Assembly (NCBI RefSeq): GCF_009755605.1
Contig: NZ_WPNZ01000022.1
Span: 1 to 64,000, forward strand
Direction: 5' to 3'
Origin: Streptomyces typhae
Lineage (GTDB): Bacteria > Actinomycetota > Actinomycetes > Streptomycetales > Streptomycetaceae
DNA length: 64,000 bases
The notes under the pieces were generated by a model, which was not told where the DNA came from, did not search any database, and saw only the letters and a list, made by a program, of their open reading frames with translations. Within the stretch, counting starts at the first letter, position 1, and each line of letters begins with the position of its first letter. Position numbers and translations under genes: made by a program. Of this stretch, positions 46,672 through 56,400 are shown piece after piece.

Positions 46672-48810
46672 GTGGGTGGGAGGAATACGGCCACAGGGGG
46701 GCAACCGAGTGGCCGCCGGGCGGTGTTCGGGCGTCACGGCGGGCCGACGGGGCGGCGCAGAAAGCCCGGGAAGCGGCGCGGGACGCGCTCCGGCGAGGGC
46801 ACGTCCAGTGGCGCGACCGGTGGCATATCCGGTGCGCTCGCCGTGGCTCGCGGGCAGCTGCGGCGGCTGCGGCCCGCGTATCCCCGCCCGGGGCGCAGCG
46901 GGTGGCGGCGCTGGGTGCCCTCGTGGCGCCAGTCCCTCGGGGCCTTCCTGTACGTGGTGATCGGTCTGACCGGCTTCGTCGCGATCGCCTACGCCACCAC
47001 GGACATACCGGATGACCTCAACTCGTTCGCCACACAACAGGACAACGTGTACTACTGGTCCGACGGTTCCGTCATGGCCCGCACCGGCTGGGTGATCCGG
47101 CAGGAGATACCGCTGGACAAGGTGCCGCCGAAGGTCCAGGGCGCCGTCCTCGCGGCCGAGAACGCCAGCTTCTACTCGGACGCGGGAGTCTCGCCCACGG
47201 GTGTCATGCGCGCCGTGGGCGCCGCGGTGACCGGCGGGGAGACCCAGGGCGGGTCGACCATCACCCAGCAGTACGTGAAGAACGTCTATCTGAACCAGGA
47301 CCGCACGCTCTCCCGCAAGTTCACCGAGCTCCTGCTCGCCGTGAAGCTGGACAACCGGACGAGCAAGAAGACGATCCTGCAGAACTACCTGAACACCAGC
47401 TGGTTCGGGCGCGGCACCTACGGCATCCAGCGCGCCTCGCACGCGTACTACGGCAAGGACGTGTCTCGTCTCAACCCCAGCGAGGGCGCGTTCCTGGCCT
47501 CCCTCCTCAAGGGTGCCGGGCTCTACGACCCCGCCATCAGCAAGGCGAACCACAAGCGCGCCGTCGAACGGTGGAACTGGATCCTGGACCGCATGGTCGA
47601 GACCGGACATCTCACCCGCGCCGAGCGCGCCACGTACACCGAGTTCCCCGAGCCCACCGGGCCGGGCACCGGCGGCATCCCGGGCGCGCAGACCGGCTAC
47701 CTGGTGGAACTCGCGAAGCGGCACGCGATCAAGGCCGGGCACATCAAGGCCGCCGACTACGACCTCGGCGGCTACCAGATCCGCACGACCTTCGACCGGG
47801 CCCGTACGAAGGCCCTCACCGCGGCCGTCCACAATGCGGAGAAGGACTTCGACGCCGAGAAGCGCCCCCGCACCGACGAGCACGCCAGGATCGGCGCGGC
47901 ATCCGTCGCCCCGGACGGCAGCCTGCTCGCCATGTACGGCGGCAAGGACTATCTGAAGCAGGGATTCAACCAGGCGAACGCGACGACCATCCCGGCCGGT
48001 TCGGCCTTCACCCCGTTCGTCTACGCCGCCGCGCTCGACGAAGGCGTGCAGCGCACCCGCGGCGCCACCCGCACGCCCGTCTCCCCCACCAGCCTGTACG
48101 ACGGCAACAACCGGATCGCGGTGCGGACCCCGGAGGGCCCGTACTGGGACCGCAGCGGCAAGGTGGTGAAGGGGCGCAACGAGGGCGGCCGCGACTGGGG
48201 CCAGGTGACCTTGCGGCAGGCCGTCGCCGACTCCGTCAACACGCCCATGCTCCAGCTCGGCCTCGACGTCGGCCTCGACAAGGTGGAGTCGTACGCCCTG
48301 CGCGCGGGTCTGCTCGAATCGAGCCTCGGGGAACGCGTCCCGGCGTTCGCGCTCGGCGAGAACTCGACGCCCAGCGCCATCCGGATGGCCGGCGCGTACC
48401 AGACCTTCGCCGCCGGGGGCATGCACACCGAACCGTACTCGGTGCGGTCGGTCAGCCGTGCCGGTGACGCGGTGCCGGTCGTCAAGCCGAGACCCGCACG
48501 TGCGGTGACGCGGCGGACCGCCCAGGCGGTCACGGACGCGCTGCGGGCCACCATGACCGAGGGGTCGGCCGCGGCGGCGGGCGACGCGCACCCCGGCGCC
48601 GTGGGCAAGACCGGGACGACCACCGCGAACACGGCGGGCTGGTTCGTGGGCGGCACCAAGGCCGAGACCACGGCCGTGGTCGTCTACCGCATGTCGCTGA
48701 CCGACCTGGTGCCGCTGCCCCTGAAGGGCCTCGGCGGCGACTCCCCCGAAACCCCCGGCAGCGAACGGGCGGTCGGCCTGTGGGCCGACTACATCAAGGC
48801 GGTGAAGTAG
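46672..48810 (+). CDS. Class A penicillin-binding protein with altered SxxK motif
   Basis: A 712-aa protein. A basic N-terminus and one membrane helix (about 88-109, LGAFLYVVIGLTGFVAIAYA) precede a GT51 glycosyltransferase domain (AAENASFYSDAG with the conserved Glu; GGSTITQQYVKNVYL) and a transpeptidase domain. Of the transpeptidase motifs, SVN (521-523) and KTGT (646-649) are intact, but the active-site SxxK reads S444-A-F-T447 (PAGSAFTPFVYAAALDEG), lacking the general-base Lys. Transpeptidation is therefore doubtful, while glycan polymerisation seems possible. The GTG at 46672 has GGAGGAGG 8 nt upstream; an ATG at 46664 is out of frame. It is divergent from the amidase gene. Confidence 0.88.
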   Translation: MGGRNTATGGQPSGRRAVFGRHGGPTGRRRKPGKRRGTRSGEGTSSGATGGISGALAVARGQLRRLRPAYPRPGRSGWRRWVPSWRQSLGAFLYVVIGLTGFVAIAYATTDIPDDLNSFATQQDNVYYWSDGSVMARTGWVIRQEIPLDKVPPKVQGAVLAAENASFYSDAGVSPTGVMRAVGAAVTGGETQGGSTITQQYVKNVYLNQDRTLSRKFTELLLAVKLDNRTSKKTILQNYLNTSWFGRGTYGIQRASHAYYGKDVSRLNPSEGAFLASLLKGAGLYDPAISKANHKRAVERWNWILDRMVETGHLTRAERATYTEFPEPTGPGTGGIPGAQTGYLVELAKRHAIKAGHIKAADYDLGGYQIRTTFDRARTKALTAAVHNAEKDFDAEKRPRTDEHARIGAASVAPDGSLLAMYGGKDYLKQGFNQANATTIPAGSAFTPFVYAAALDEGVQRTRGATRTPVSPTSLYDGNNRIAVRTPEGPYWDRSGKVVKGRNEGGRDWGQVTLRQAVADSVNTPMLQLGLDVGLDKVESYALRAGLLESSLGERVPAFALGENSTPSAIRMAGAYQTFAAGGMHTEPYSVRSVSRAGDAVPVVKPRPARAVTRRTAQAVTDALRATMTEGSAAAAGDAHPGAVGKTGTTTANTAGWFVGGTKAETTAVVVYRMSLTDLVPLPLKGLGGDSPETPGSERAVGLWADYIKAVK

Positions 48811-48832
48811 GCGCGGCCACAGGGACGGCCGA

Positions 48833-48889
48833 CGGTGGGCCGGTGGGTGAACGGTGGGCCGGTGGGTGAACGGTGGGCCGGTGGGTGAA
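48833..48889. repeat. Three exact tandem 19-bp repeats
   Basis: The unit CGGTGGGCCGGTGGGTGAA is repeated three times between two convergent genes (PBP and deacetylase-like). No stem forms. Identical copies suggest recent expansion. Confidence 0.9.
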
Positions 48890-48915
48890 CGGGACGGTCG
48901 GCGACCGGGGCCGCC

Positions 48916-50247
48916 CTACTTGCCGAGCGTCCTCCAGTCCGGCGCCTGCGCGGGATCGAGCATGCGCAGCCTCGCCAGGACCTTCGGGTCCTGGGCGTCG
49001 AGCCAGTCCGCGAGCTCCCGGAACGACACGCACTTCACGCCCTTGCGCGGGCACACGTCCCGCATGACGTCCTCCACGGCGTCCATGTAGATACCGCCGT
49101 TCCAGTCCTCGAAGTGGTTGCCGATGAACATCGGCGCCCGGCTGCCGTTGTAGACCCGGTTGAAGCCGTTCATGTACGAGGCCCTGACCTGTTCCTTCCA
49201 GGCCGGGAACTTCGCCGGGTCGCCCTGGGTCTCCTCGCCGGACTGGTGGTAGAGGAAGTTGAAGTCCATGGAGAGGACTTGCACCTCTTTGCCCTGCAAC
49301 GGCATGAGCTGAAGGGGGAAGTTCCATATGCCGTTCATCTTGGACGGCCATATCTGGAAGTCCCCGGACGAGCTGGCGTCGTAGCGCCAGCCGAACGGCT
49401 TGATCGCGGTCAGCAGGTTCTTCTGGCCCTCCAGGCAGGGGGCGCGGCCGCCGACGATCTCCCGGTCCGGGTCGAAGGGCAGCGGCGCCTCGCCGGTGAA
49501 GCCGGTGTTGGTCTTCCAGTTCTTGATGAACCCGTACGTCTGGTCGATCTCGCTCTTCCACTCCTCGGCGCTCCAGTCCCCGCCGCCCTTGGGGCCGCAG
49601 AAGTGCCCGTTGAAGTGCGAACCGATCTCGTTGCCGTCCTTCCAGGCGCCGCGCAGCTGCGTGAGCGTGGTCTGGATGTGCGGGACGGTCGGGTACGAGA
49701 TGGCGGCCGAGCCCGGCTTGTGCTGCGGCGGACGGTAGAGCATCTTCTTGCTCTCCGGCAGCAGATAGATGCCGGTGAGGAAGAACGTCATGTGGGCGTC
49801 GCTCTCGCGCGCCACCTTGCGGAAGTGGGAGAAGCGCTGGTCGTCGCCCTCCAGCGCGCCGTCCCAGGAGAAGACCACGAACTGGGGCGGCTTCTGTCCG
49901 GGCTTGAGCTTCTTCGGCTTCAGCTGTCCGGACTGCGGCCCGGCGTAGGAGGTGGAGCCGTCCCCCAGGACTTGGACCTTGCCGTCCCACTCCTCCTTCT
50001 TGTCCTTCGCCCGCTTCGCGGAACCCGCGCCCTCGGCCGTGTCGCCCAGGGACGTGGGCGCCGCTTGCGGGGCGTCGCCGCTTCCGTCGGAGTTCCCGAA
50101 GGTCAGTACGTACGCGGCGCCGGTGCCCCCGAGGGCGAGCACGGCCGCGCCGACGCCCAGGCGCTTGCGCTTGCGTGCCTTCTCCCGCGCCTTGCGTGCG
50201 GCACGGGACTCCGCCGGAGCATGAGCGGTTCGGTCGGTGTCAACCAC
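48916..50247 (-). CDS. Membrane-anchored polysaccharide deacetylase-like protein
   Basis: A 443-aa protein. A basic N-terminus (ARKAREKARKRKRLG) and a single helix (about 31-50, VGAAVLALGGTGAAYVLTFG) anchor it in the membrane with the body outside. The body has the NodB-like pattern PPQFVVFSWDGALEGDDQRF, AHMTFFLTGIYLLPE, DGNEIGSHFNGHFCGP and PMFIGNHFEDWNGG. The canonical first motif TFDDG is replaced by FSWDGA, while the HxxxH-like EIGSHFNGH is kept; activity may be altered. It probably acts on a cell-surface glycan. The GTG at 50247 has AGGA 5 nt upstream. Confidence 0.78.
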   Translation of the reverse strand: MVDTDRTAHAPAESRAARKAREKARKRKRLGVGAAVLALGGTGAAYVLTFGNSDGSGDAPQAAPTSLGDTAEGAGSAKRAKDKKEEWDGKVQVLGDGSTSYAGPQSGQLKPKKLKPGQKPPQFVVFSWDGALEGDDQRFSHFRKVARESDAHMTFFLTGIYLLPESKKMLYRPPQHKPGSAAISYPTVPHIQTTLTQLRGAWKDGNEIGSHFNGHFCGPKGGGDWSAEEWKSEIDQTYGFIKNWKTNTGFTGEAPLPFDPDREIVGGRAPCLEGQKNLLTAIKPFGWRYDASSSGDFQIWPSKMNGIWNFPLQLMPLQGKEVQVLSMDFNFLYHQSGEETQGDPAKFPAWKEQVRASYMNGFNRVYNGSRAPMFIGNHFEDWNGGIYMDAVEDVMRDVCPRKGVKCVSFRELADWLDAQDPKVLARLRMLDPAQAPDWRTLGK

Positions 50248-50436
50248 TGCGGTCCTACCCAGTGTTCATCGCAGCAGGGCCGCGCACGGATGCTTTGTAT
50301 GAATATAGGACTACGTGGAACACCTTCGGCTGCCGGGTTGGTCACAAGGTCGCCACACACGGCTCTCGTCGCACGTCAGACCCGCATGAGGCGGCCCGCA
50401 CGGGGCATTCGGTCTGTCGGTGACGGGGAGGATGCC

Positions 50437-50958
50437 ATGACCATGACGGAGCGGACCGTCGAGCTGCCGGAGAACGCCGACGACACGGAGAACGCCCGTG
50501 AGCGGGCCAATCGCCGCTGGCACGAGATCCTGCAGGAGACCCGGGTCGCCCAGACCGGCGTACAGATCCTCTTCGGGTTCCTGCTCAGCGTGGCCTTCAC
50601 GCCCCTGTTCCGGGAGCTGGGCACGTTCGACCGCACCGTCTACATCATCACGGTGGTTCTCGGCGCGGCCGCCACGGGCGCGCTGATAGCGCCCGTACCC
50701 ATCCACCGGTTCCTGTCCGGCCAGCGCATGAAGGACGAAGTGGTGGCGACCGCGGGGCGCTTGATGATGTGCGGCATGGTCCTCCTGGCGCTGACCATCG
50801 GCTGCACGGTCCTGCTGATCCTGCGCATCGTCGTCCCCGGTCCCCTCGCCGAGGCCCTCGCCGGCGGGATCATGCTGTGGTTCGGCCTCTGCTGGTACGT
50901 GCTGCCGCTGCACCTGCGGCGCCGCGCCACTCGACGCTCCGGCGCCGGAGGCTCGTAG
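50437..50958 (+). CDS. DUF6328-type integral membrane protein
   Basis: A 173-aa protein with a charged cytoplasmic N-terminus (ENARERANRRWHEILQETRV) and four hydrophobic helices (QILFGFLLSVAFTPLF, YIITVVLGAAATGALIAPV, GMVLLALTIGCTVLLILRIV, ALAGGIMLWFGLCWYVLPL). The pattern fits the DUF6328 family of actinobacterial membrane proteins, whose role is unknown. The ATG at 50437 has GGGGAGG 5 nt upstream. It is divergent from the deacetylase-like gene across about 190 bp. Confidence 0.82.
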   Translation: MTMTERTVELPENADDTENARERANRRWHEILQETRVAQTGVQILFGFLLSVAFTPLFRELGTFDRTVYIITVVLGAAATGALIAPVPIHRFLSGQRMKDEVVATAGRLMMCGMVLLALTIGCTVLLILRIVVPGPLAEALAGGIMLWFGLCWYVLPLHLRRRATRRSGAGGS

Positions 50959-51117
50959 GCCGCCGGGGACCGCCGGGGCGGCCACGCGCGAAGGGGCGCC
51001 TGATCGGGGGCTGCCCGTCAGGCGCCGTTCGTTTCGGCAGGTGCGGATTCACTCCATACGTGCGGATGCGCACCGTGCGGGTGAAGGAGTTCTGCACCTT
51101 CGGAGGTGCGGAGGTGC

Positions 51118-51633
51118 TCAGCGGATGTTGACGTCGATGCACGCGTAGAAGGCGTTCGCCGTGTCGCCGATGTTCCACACCGCGAGGATCTTGTGCCTTC
51201 CGGTGAAGTTGCCGAGGTTGACCTGGTGCGAGACGGTCGCCGGCGGCTGCTGGTTGCCGCCGTCGACGGTGGCGACCTTGGTGCCGTCGACGAAGTACTC
51301 GTAGTTCGACGTGCGGTGCCTCGCGGTGAAGGTCCACGTGAAGGTCTGCGTCCTGCTGACGTCGCTGACCTTCCAGCCCTTGCTGTCGTCGTCGAGCTCC
51401 GCGAACCTGCCGTTGCCTCCGCTACAGCTGCGCAGCCCCTTGCGGCCCTCGACGCTCTGCGGTTCGTACTTGATGGCGCCGCACGGCACCGTGCGCGCGG
51501 CGCACTGCGCCTGACGGCTGGCCGGCGCGTTGACGTACCCGTGCGCGCCGGCCGAACCGGTCGGCAGCGTGAGGGCGAGTACCGGTGCCAGTCCGGCACC
51601 GATCACGGCGGCCAGCTTCCGCTTCTTGTCCAT
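51118..51633 (-). CDS. Secreted AA10 lytic polysaccharide monooxygenase (chitin-binding)
   Basis: A 171-aa copper enzyme. The signal peptide (1-30) ends GSAGA, leaving His31 as the mature N-terminus (HGYVNAPASRQAQC), required for the histidine brace. The second copper His is in FTWTFTARHRTSNYEYFVDG. The C-terminus GRHKILAVWNIGDTANAFYA is typical of AA10. It oxidatively cleaves chitin or cellulose together with chitinases such as the one encoded 10 kb upstream. The ATG at 51633 has AAGGAG 5 nt upstream. A dre-like element lies about 130 bp upstream. Confidence 0.92.
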   Translation of the reverse strand: MDKKRKLAAVIGAGLAPVLALTLPTGSAGAHGYVNAPASRQAQCAARTVPCGAIKYEPQSVEGRKGLRSCSGGNGRFAELDDDSKGWKVSDVSRTQTFTWTFTARHRTSNYEYFVDGTKVATVDGGNQQPPATVSHQVNLGNFTGRHKILAVWNIGDTANAFYACIDVNIR

Positions 51634-51762
51634 GCGTACTCCTTCACGGCGATACTGCGTCGGGGGGACGTGAAGTGCTCGTGGGTGGGCGGGGTGACGT
51701 GGGGGGAGAGGGGCGTGGGGGGTGGGGTCGAACCCGGGGCCGGATGTTCCACGACTGCCGAT

Positions 51763-51774
51763 TAGTCCGGACCA
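51763..51774. promoter_or_regulatory. DasR dre-like site of the LPMO gene
   Basis: TAGTCCGGACCA matches the dre consensus TGGTCTAGACCA at 9 of 12 positions. It lies 130 bp upstream of the LPMO start and near another GCAGACCA half-site at 51784. Confidence 0.6.
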
Positions 51775-51974
51775 TAGACTTTGGCAGACCACGGTCAAGG
51801 GTGGTTTCGCGCCAACACCCGGACGGCTGGCAGCAGGCCATGTGGAACGGGCGGCGACCGCTGAGGGGTCGCCGCCCGAGTGAGCGGGGTCGTCCGCGGG
51901 TGGCGGAACGGACCGGGGCTGCCCCGGGTGACCGGGATGCCCCCAGGTGAGTGGGACGTCCCCGGGTGACCGGG

Positions 51975-52706
51975 CTATCCCCGGGTGACGGAACGGATCC
52001 AGGTGAGCTGCTTCGAGATCTTCCCGGCCTGGGCGACCTGCTCCCGGTCGGAGCCGTTGAAGACGCCGACGAGGGTTTCGGTGCCGCGCGGGCCGACGCT
52101 CATCACGGGGCCGCCGGAGTCACCGCCCGCGGGAATGCCGGACACCTTCTTCATGCAGAAGTCCGGGCCGCTCGGCGTGACGTAGCCCTTGCACCGGGGA
52201 GTGTCCGCGGACACGACCCGCAGCTTCGACTGCTTGAGCACGCGGGACTGGCAGGCGTTCTCGTCCGTGGTGCAGGTGGCACCCCACCCGTACTGCCGCA
52301 CGGTCTGGCCGATGCGCACCGGGGACGTGGCGAGACGCGCCGTGCGGACATCCATGCGCGACACCTTGATGAGCATCATGTCGGCGTGCGCGCTGCCCGC
52401 GCGCTTGCCGACCGGGCGGACCGTGGTGCCCTTGCGGACGTCGAGGTCGCCGACCCGGAACGAGATCCGCCGGTCGGCGACCGGGCGGGCCTGCTCGTAG
52501 AAGCAGTGCGAAGCGGTGAGGATCCAGCGGCTGGTGACCGCCGTCCCGGTGCACGCCGGTTTGCCGTCGACGAGCATGCGCACCGCCCACGGGCCGTAGG
52601 CGCTCTTCGACCCGCCGATGACGGCGGAGGCCGGCGCACTCGACATCACCGTTCCCGCCACCAACGTCAGGGCGGCCAACAGCAGCACCTGGACTCGACG
52701 CACCAT
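51975..52706 (-). CDS. Secreted trypsin-like serine protease (S1)
   Basis: A 243-aa secreted protease. The signal peptide (1-28, VLLLAALTLVAGTVMSSAPA) is followed by the mature N-terminus VIGGSKSAYGPWAVRM. The catalytic His is in ILTASHCFYE, Asp in HADMMLIKVSRM and Ser in AGGDSGGPVMSVG. Cys pairs are as in trypsins. The sequence immediately after the signal suggests only a short or no pro-peptide. The ATG at 52706 has AGGAG 9 nt upstream. It stands alone between the LPMO gene and a divergent nitroreductase-family gene. Confidence 0.9.
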   Translation of the reverse strand: MVRRVQVLLLAALTLVAGTVMSSAPASAVIGGSKSAYGPWAVRMLVDGKPACTGTAVTSRWILTASHCFYEQARPVADRRISFRVGDLDVRKGTTVRPVGKRAGSAHADMMLIKVSRMDVRTARLATSPVRIGQTVRQYGWGATCTTDENACQSRVLKQSKLRVVSADTPRCKGYVTPSGPDFCMKKVSGIPAGGDSGGPVMSVGPRGTETLVGVFNGSDREQVAQAGKISKQLTWIRSVTRG

Positions 52707-52885
52707 GCGGAACAGCTCCTCTCCTCGGGGAGGGGACGCCCCCTCCGGGTGAAGAGATACCTCGCCGGGCGAAAAGGTTCCGTCGAAAGTCCCGGAGAGT
52801 CGGTGCGTGGCGCGGCGCCGCCCCTACCGTGGGGCGTCGGGGCCGTTCGGCTTCCCTCCCCCGCGCGATCCTGCGGAAGGTGACG

Positions 52886-53419
52886 ATGGTGGACCACGAC
52901 GGCACGCCTCAGGTGTCCCGGCCGCTCACGGGGTGGCGCCGTGCCCTGGCACGGCTGCCGGTCCACCTCTTCCGTGCGGGCCTCGGGCCGGCCTTCGGCA
53001 GGCGGCTGCTCCTGCTGGAGCACGTCGGACGGGTGAGCGGCAGGCGCCGCCAGGTGGTGCTCGAAGTGGTCGCCCACGACTCCTGTGGCTCCAGCTGGAC
53101 CGTGGCGTCCGGCTTCGGCCCAGGGTCGCAGTGGTACCGCAACCTGCGCCGGGAGCCGCACACGGTCATCCAGGTCGGCCGTCGCCGCCATCCCGTGACC
53201 GCGCGTTTCCTGTCCCCCGACGAGGGCGCCGACATCATGGCGCGCTACGAGTCCCGGCACCCGGTGGTGTCACACGTGCTCGGCGTCTTCACCGCACTCC
53301 CCACCGACGGCAGCGAGGAGTCGTTCCGGGAGGCGGCGCGGTCCATCCCGTTCGTCCGGCTCGACGCCCCTCGCCGCCCCGGGGATCAGGAGGAGGGCGC
53401 CACGGCCGAGGACGGGTAG
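52886..53419 (+). CDS. Deazaflavin-dependent nitroreductase-family protein
   Basis: A 177-aa protein of the F420-dependent nitroreductase (DDN) type: LEHVGRVSGRRRQVVLEVVA, SSWTVASGFGPGSQWYRNL, PHTVIQVGRRRHPVTARFL. Members bind F420 and reduce quinones or nitro compounds; the substrate is unknown. The ATG at 52886 has GGAAGG 5 nt upstream. Its last 34 bp overlap the 3' end of the convergent NLR-like gene. A C-terminal tail (from about 155) extends beyond the domain, with acidic and basic residues (DQEEGATAEDG). Confidence 0.84.
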   Translation: MVDHDGTPQVSRPLTGWRRALARLPVHLFRAGLGPAFGRRLLLLEHVGRVSGRRRQVVLEVVAHDSCGSSWTVASGFGPGSQWYRNLRREPHTVIQVGRRRHPVTARFLSPDEGADIMARYESRHPVVSHVLGVFTALPTDGSEESFREAARSIPFVRLDAPRRPGDQEEGATAEDG

Positions 53420-56400
53420 ACGCCGTCGACCGCGGTGTCGAGCGTGCGTTGTCTGCCCGCCGTGCCTCCTTGTCCGCCTCCCTTGCCGACGACCAGCTTG
53501 AACACGCCTCCCTCGGCCACCCGGCTGATCTGCTCGTCTCCGGCGGCGGCCAGCACGCGCGCCGGTTCCTCACCCGCCCGTTTCCAGGACCGCGCTCCCG
53601 GTGCGAGGGTGTAGTGGACCGGTGCGCGGCCGGTGTCGACGGAGCATGCCGCCGTCCCGCTCGTGCGCTGCTCCGCCCGGTAGACCACATGGGCCGTGCC
53701 GTCGGGGCCGAACCACGTATCGTGGACCCGCCAGCCGACTCCGGGGCCGTTCAGCCGATGTTGGGCCCGGGAGGCAATGTCCAGACCTGCCATGGGGTGG
53801 CTCGCCTCCCCGCACGAACCGTACGGGGCCTGCCCGTTGGGCGGGTCGATGACGGCACTCCTGCCGTCCGGGTCCACGGCCCACACACCGCCCTCGTAGC
53901 CGAGCTGCGGGAGCTCCTTGATCTGCCGGGCCCGGGTGGGCGATTCGAGCGCGAACAGAGAAGTCCGCTCCCCGACTGTTCCCACCCGGGCCACGAGGTA
54001 GGTACGCAGGCGCGAGCCGTTCCAGGAGGAGACGAGCCTGGTGTTGGGCGGCCCGTCGTGCGCCGGGCCGTCCGGGACCTCGGGCAGGTCCCTGTTCTTG
54101 GGCTCCCCGCCGTCGGCGGGATAGTGCCGGATGTCGAGGCCTCCCGAGACGAGTTCCCCGTCCACGAAGGCGATCGTGCACGAGAAGCACGTCCACGACC
54201 GCACGTTCCCGGACTTGAGGTCGCGCAGCCTCACCGTCGTGTCGTCCGAGGGCTCGTCCGAGGGAGCTGTGTTCACCTCCGTCCATGCCACCTTGGTGGC
54301 GTCCTCGGACCACACGACGTGGCCCGGCCGCCGCTGTCCGCCCAGGGACGCGAGGACCTCCGGCCGGCCGCCCGCCTCGGCGAGGAACTTGATGTCGGTC
54401 TTCGTCGTCCAGGCCAGCGGACGGAACGCGACGGTGGGGGCGGGCGAGCCCGTGAGCTCGGCACACCGTCTTCGGGCGGCTTCGTCATCGGGGCTGGTCG
54501 TGGTGGCGCACACCTGCCGCTCGCCGTCGGCGGTGATCGAGCAGGTGGTCGCCTGCGGGCCCTCGTCGCAGCCCCAGTACACGATGCTGACGCCCGCGGG
54601 CAGGGGCTGGGCAGGGTCGACGGAGACCGGTCCCGACTCGCCCTTCTTGGACCTGACGACCCTGGTGCAGTCCGTCGCCCCGCTCCTCACCACGCAACGG
54701 CCGTCGGCCTCGCCGGGCATCCGCGCTTCGAGGACCCGGGTCGCCACGGTCACCCTGACCGGGACGGTGTCCGCGCCCGCCTGCTGGCTGAGGACGACTC
54801 CGCCCGCGGTGACCGTCGCGGCGAGGCCCCCGCCGATGACCACCTTGGCGGACATGGCCATGCCTGTCTTGGCAGCCACGCCCGTCTTGGCCGCCGCACC
54901 GCCCTTCGCCGCCGCCGCCATCGACCCGGGGTCGAACGGCGGGCCCGAGGAGACCAGTTGGGACGTCATCTCGTGCCCTAGGTCCGCGGCGGAGCCCGGG
55001 TCGGCGGCGCCCTGCCCTCCGGAGGCCAGGGCGCCGGCGCCGGGGTCCGTCCCGTAGGCACCGGGGTCGGTGAGGTCGGGCTGTGTCCCGAGGTCGGAGG
55101 AGGCGTCCGCGCCCCCGTCGCCGGCGGCGTCCCCTCCTGCCGTGGTGTCGCCTCCGCTCGCGGGGTCGCCGCCGCAGGCGCGCGCCGCGTCGTCCGCGGC
55201 GGCCGCGTGCTCCGTGCTGCCGAGCTCACGCCAGTAGGCGGCGGCCGCGGCGAAGGCGGCGCCCGCGAGCAGCCGCTTGCCGGTGACCAGTTTGCGTACG
55301 CCGTCCTCGTGCGTCAGATAGGCCGCGACGTCCCGCAGGCCCGCGCGGTCGGCGGCATCGACACCGCGCTCCAGGACCTGCCCCCAGGCTCCGGTGCGCA
55401 GCGAACAGGCGAGGGCGGGGGACGCCGCCTTCGCCAGGTGTGCGGCCTCCTGCGGACGCCCTGCCGCGGAGGCCGCGTCGATCGCCGCGGTGAGCAGCGC
55501 GGCGTCCCGGGCCACGGCGGCCGGCTGCGTGCCCGTCGCCGAAACCCACTGCGTCAGCCGCCCGGCGAGCATCGCGAGGGCGGCGGCGCCGGGCTGGAGC
55601 TCCGCGAGCAGCCGGCCGCCGATCTCCGGCGCGAGACGGTGACCGTGCTCGGTGGCCACGACCAGGCCGCGGGCTGCGAGGCGGTCGCACACCGCGGCGA
55701 GTCCGGTGACCCCGCCGAGCAGGACCGTCAGGAGCCGGGTGCTCACCCCGCCGTCGCGGGCGACGGCGAGGATCTCGACGACGTCGCGCTCGGCACCCGC
55801 CAGTGCCGCGAGGAGGTGCGGCAGCAGCCCGTCGAGTTCGGCGGCGGCGGCGAGCCGATCCGACGCCGCCGCTCGCAGGAGCGGCAGCGGGGCGCCCGCC
55901 GTGGCCCGCCACAGTTCCTCGGCGACGGGTTCCTCGGCCGTCGTCAAGGGACGCCCGAGGCTGCGCGACATCAGCTCCACCGCGTCCTGGTGGCCGAGGC
56001 CGCCGAGTGCCAGGGCCCGTCCCCTGCCCAGCAGCGTGCGCCGCCCGCTCGCGAACAGGAGCACGGAGGACGGCAGCGCGTCGAGCACGCCGTCCAGATC
56101 GGCTGTCGCCGCCTCCAGGTCGTCCAGGACGACGTCCGCGGCGACACCGGCCATGAGGCGGCGCAGTTCCGTGGGTGCGGGACGGTAGCCGGGAGCGTCG
56201 TAGCAGGCCTCGAAGACGTCCTGGAGGACGTCGCCGGTGTCACGGCCCGCCGCGTCCACGAACAGCACCGGCCGGCCCGCCTCGGCGAGGCGGTGGGCGG
56301 TCAGGCGCAGCAGGGTGCTCTTTCCGATGCCGGGCGGCCCGTGCACCTGCCAGGCGTCGTGGTCGGCGAGCCCTTGGACGATCTCCTCGACGTCACGGTC

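Noticed and set aside
46664..47015. ATG frame directly after the GGAGGAGG site at the PBP gene
   Set aside because: The frame (MRGGWEEYGHRGATEW...) is closed at 47015 and lacks family resemblance; the in-frame GTG at 46672 uses the same ribosome binding site for the PBP.
46477..48591. 704-codon minus-strand frame opposite the PBP gene
   Set aside because: Antisense shadow; PBP motifs lie on the plus strand and the frame has no domain.
48833..48889. Possible CRISPR-like repeat array
   Set aside because: Units are only 19 bp, contiguous without spacers, and no cas gene is present.
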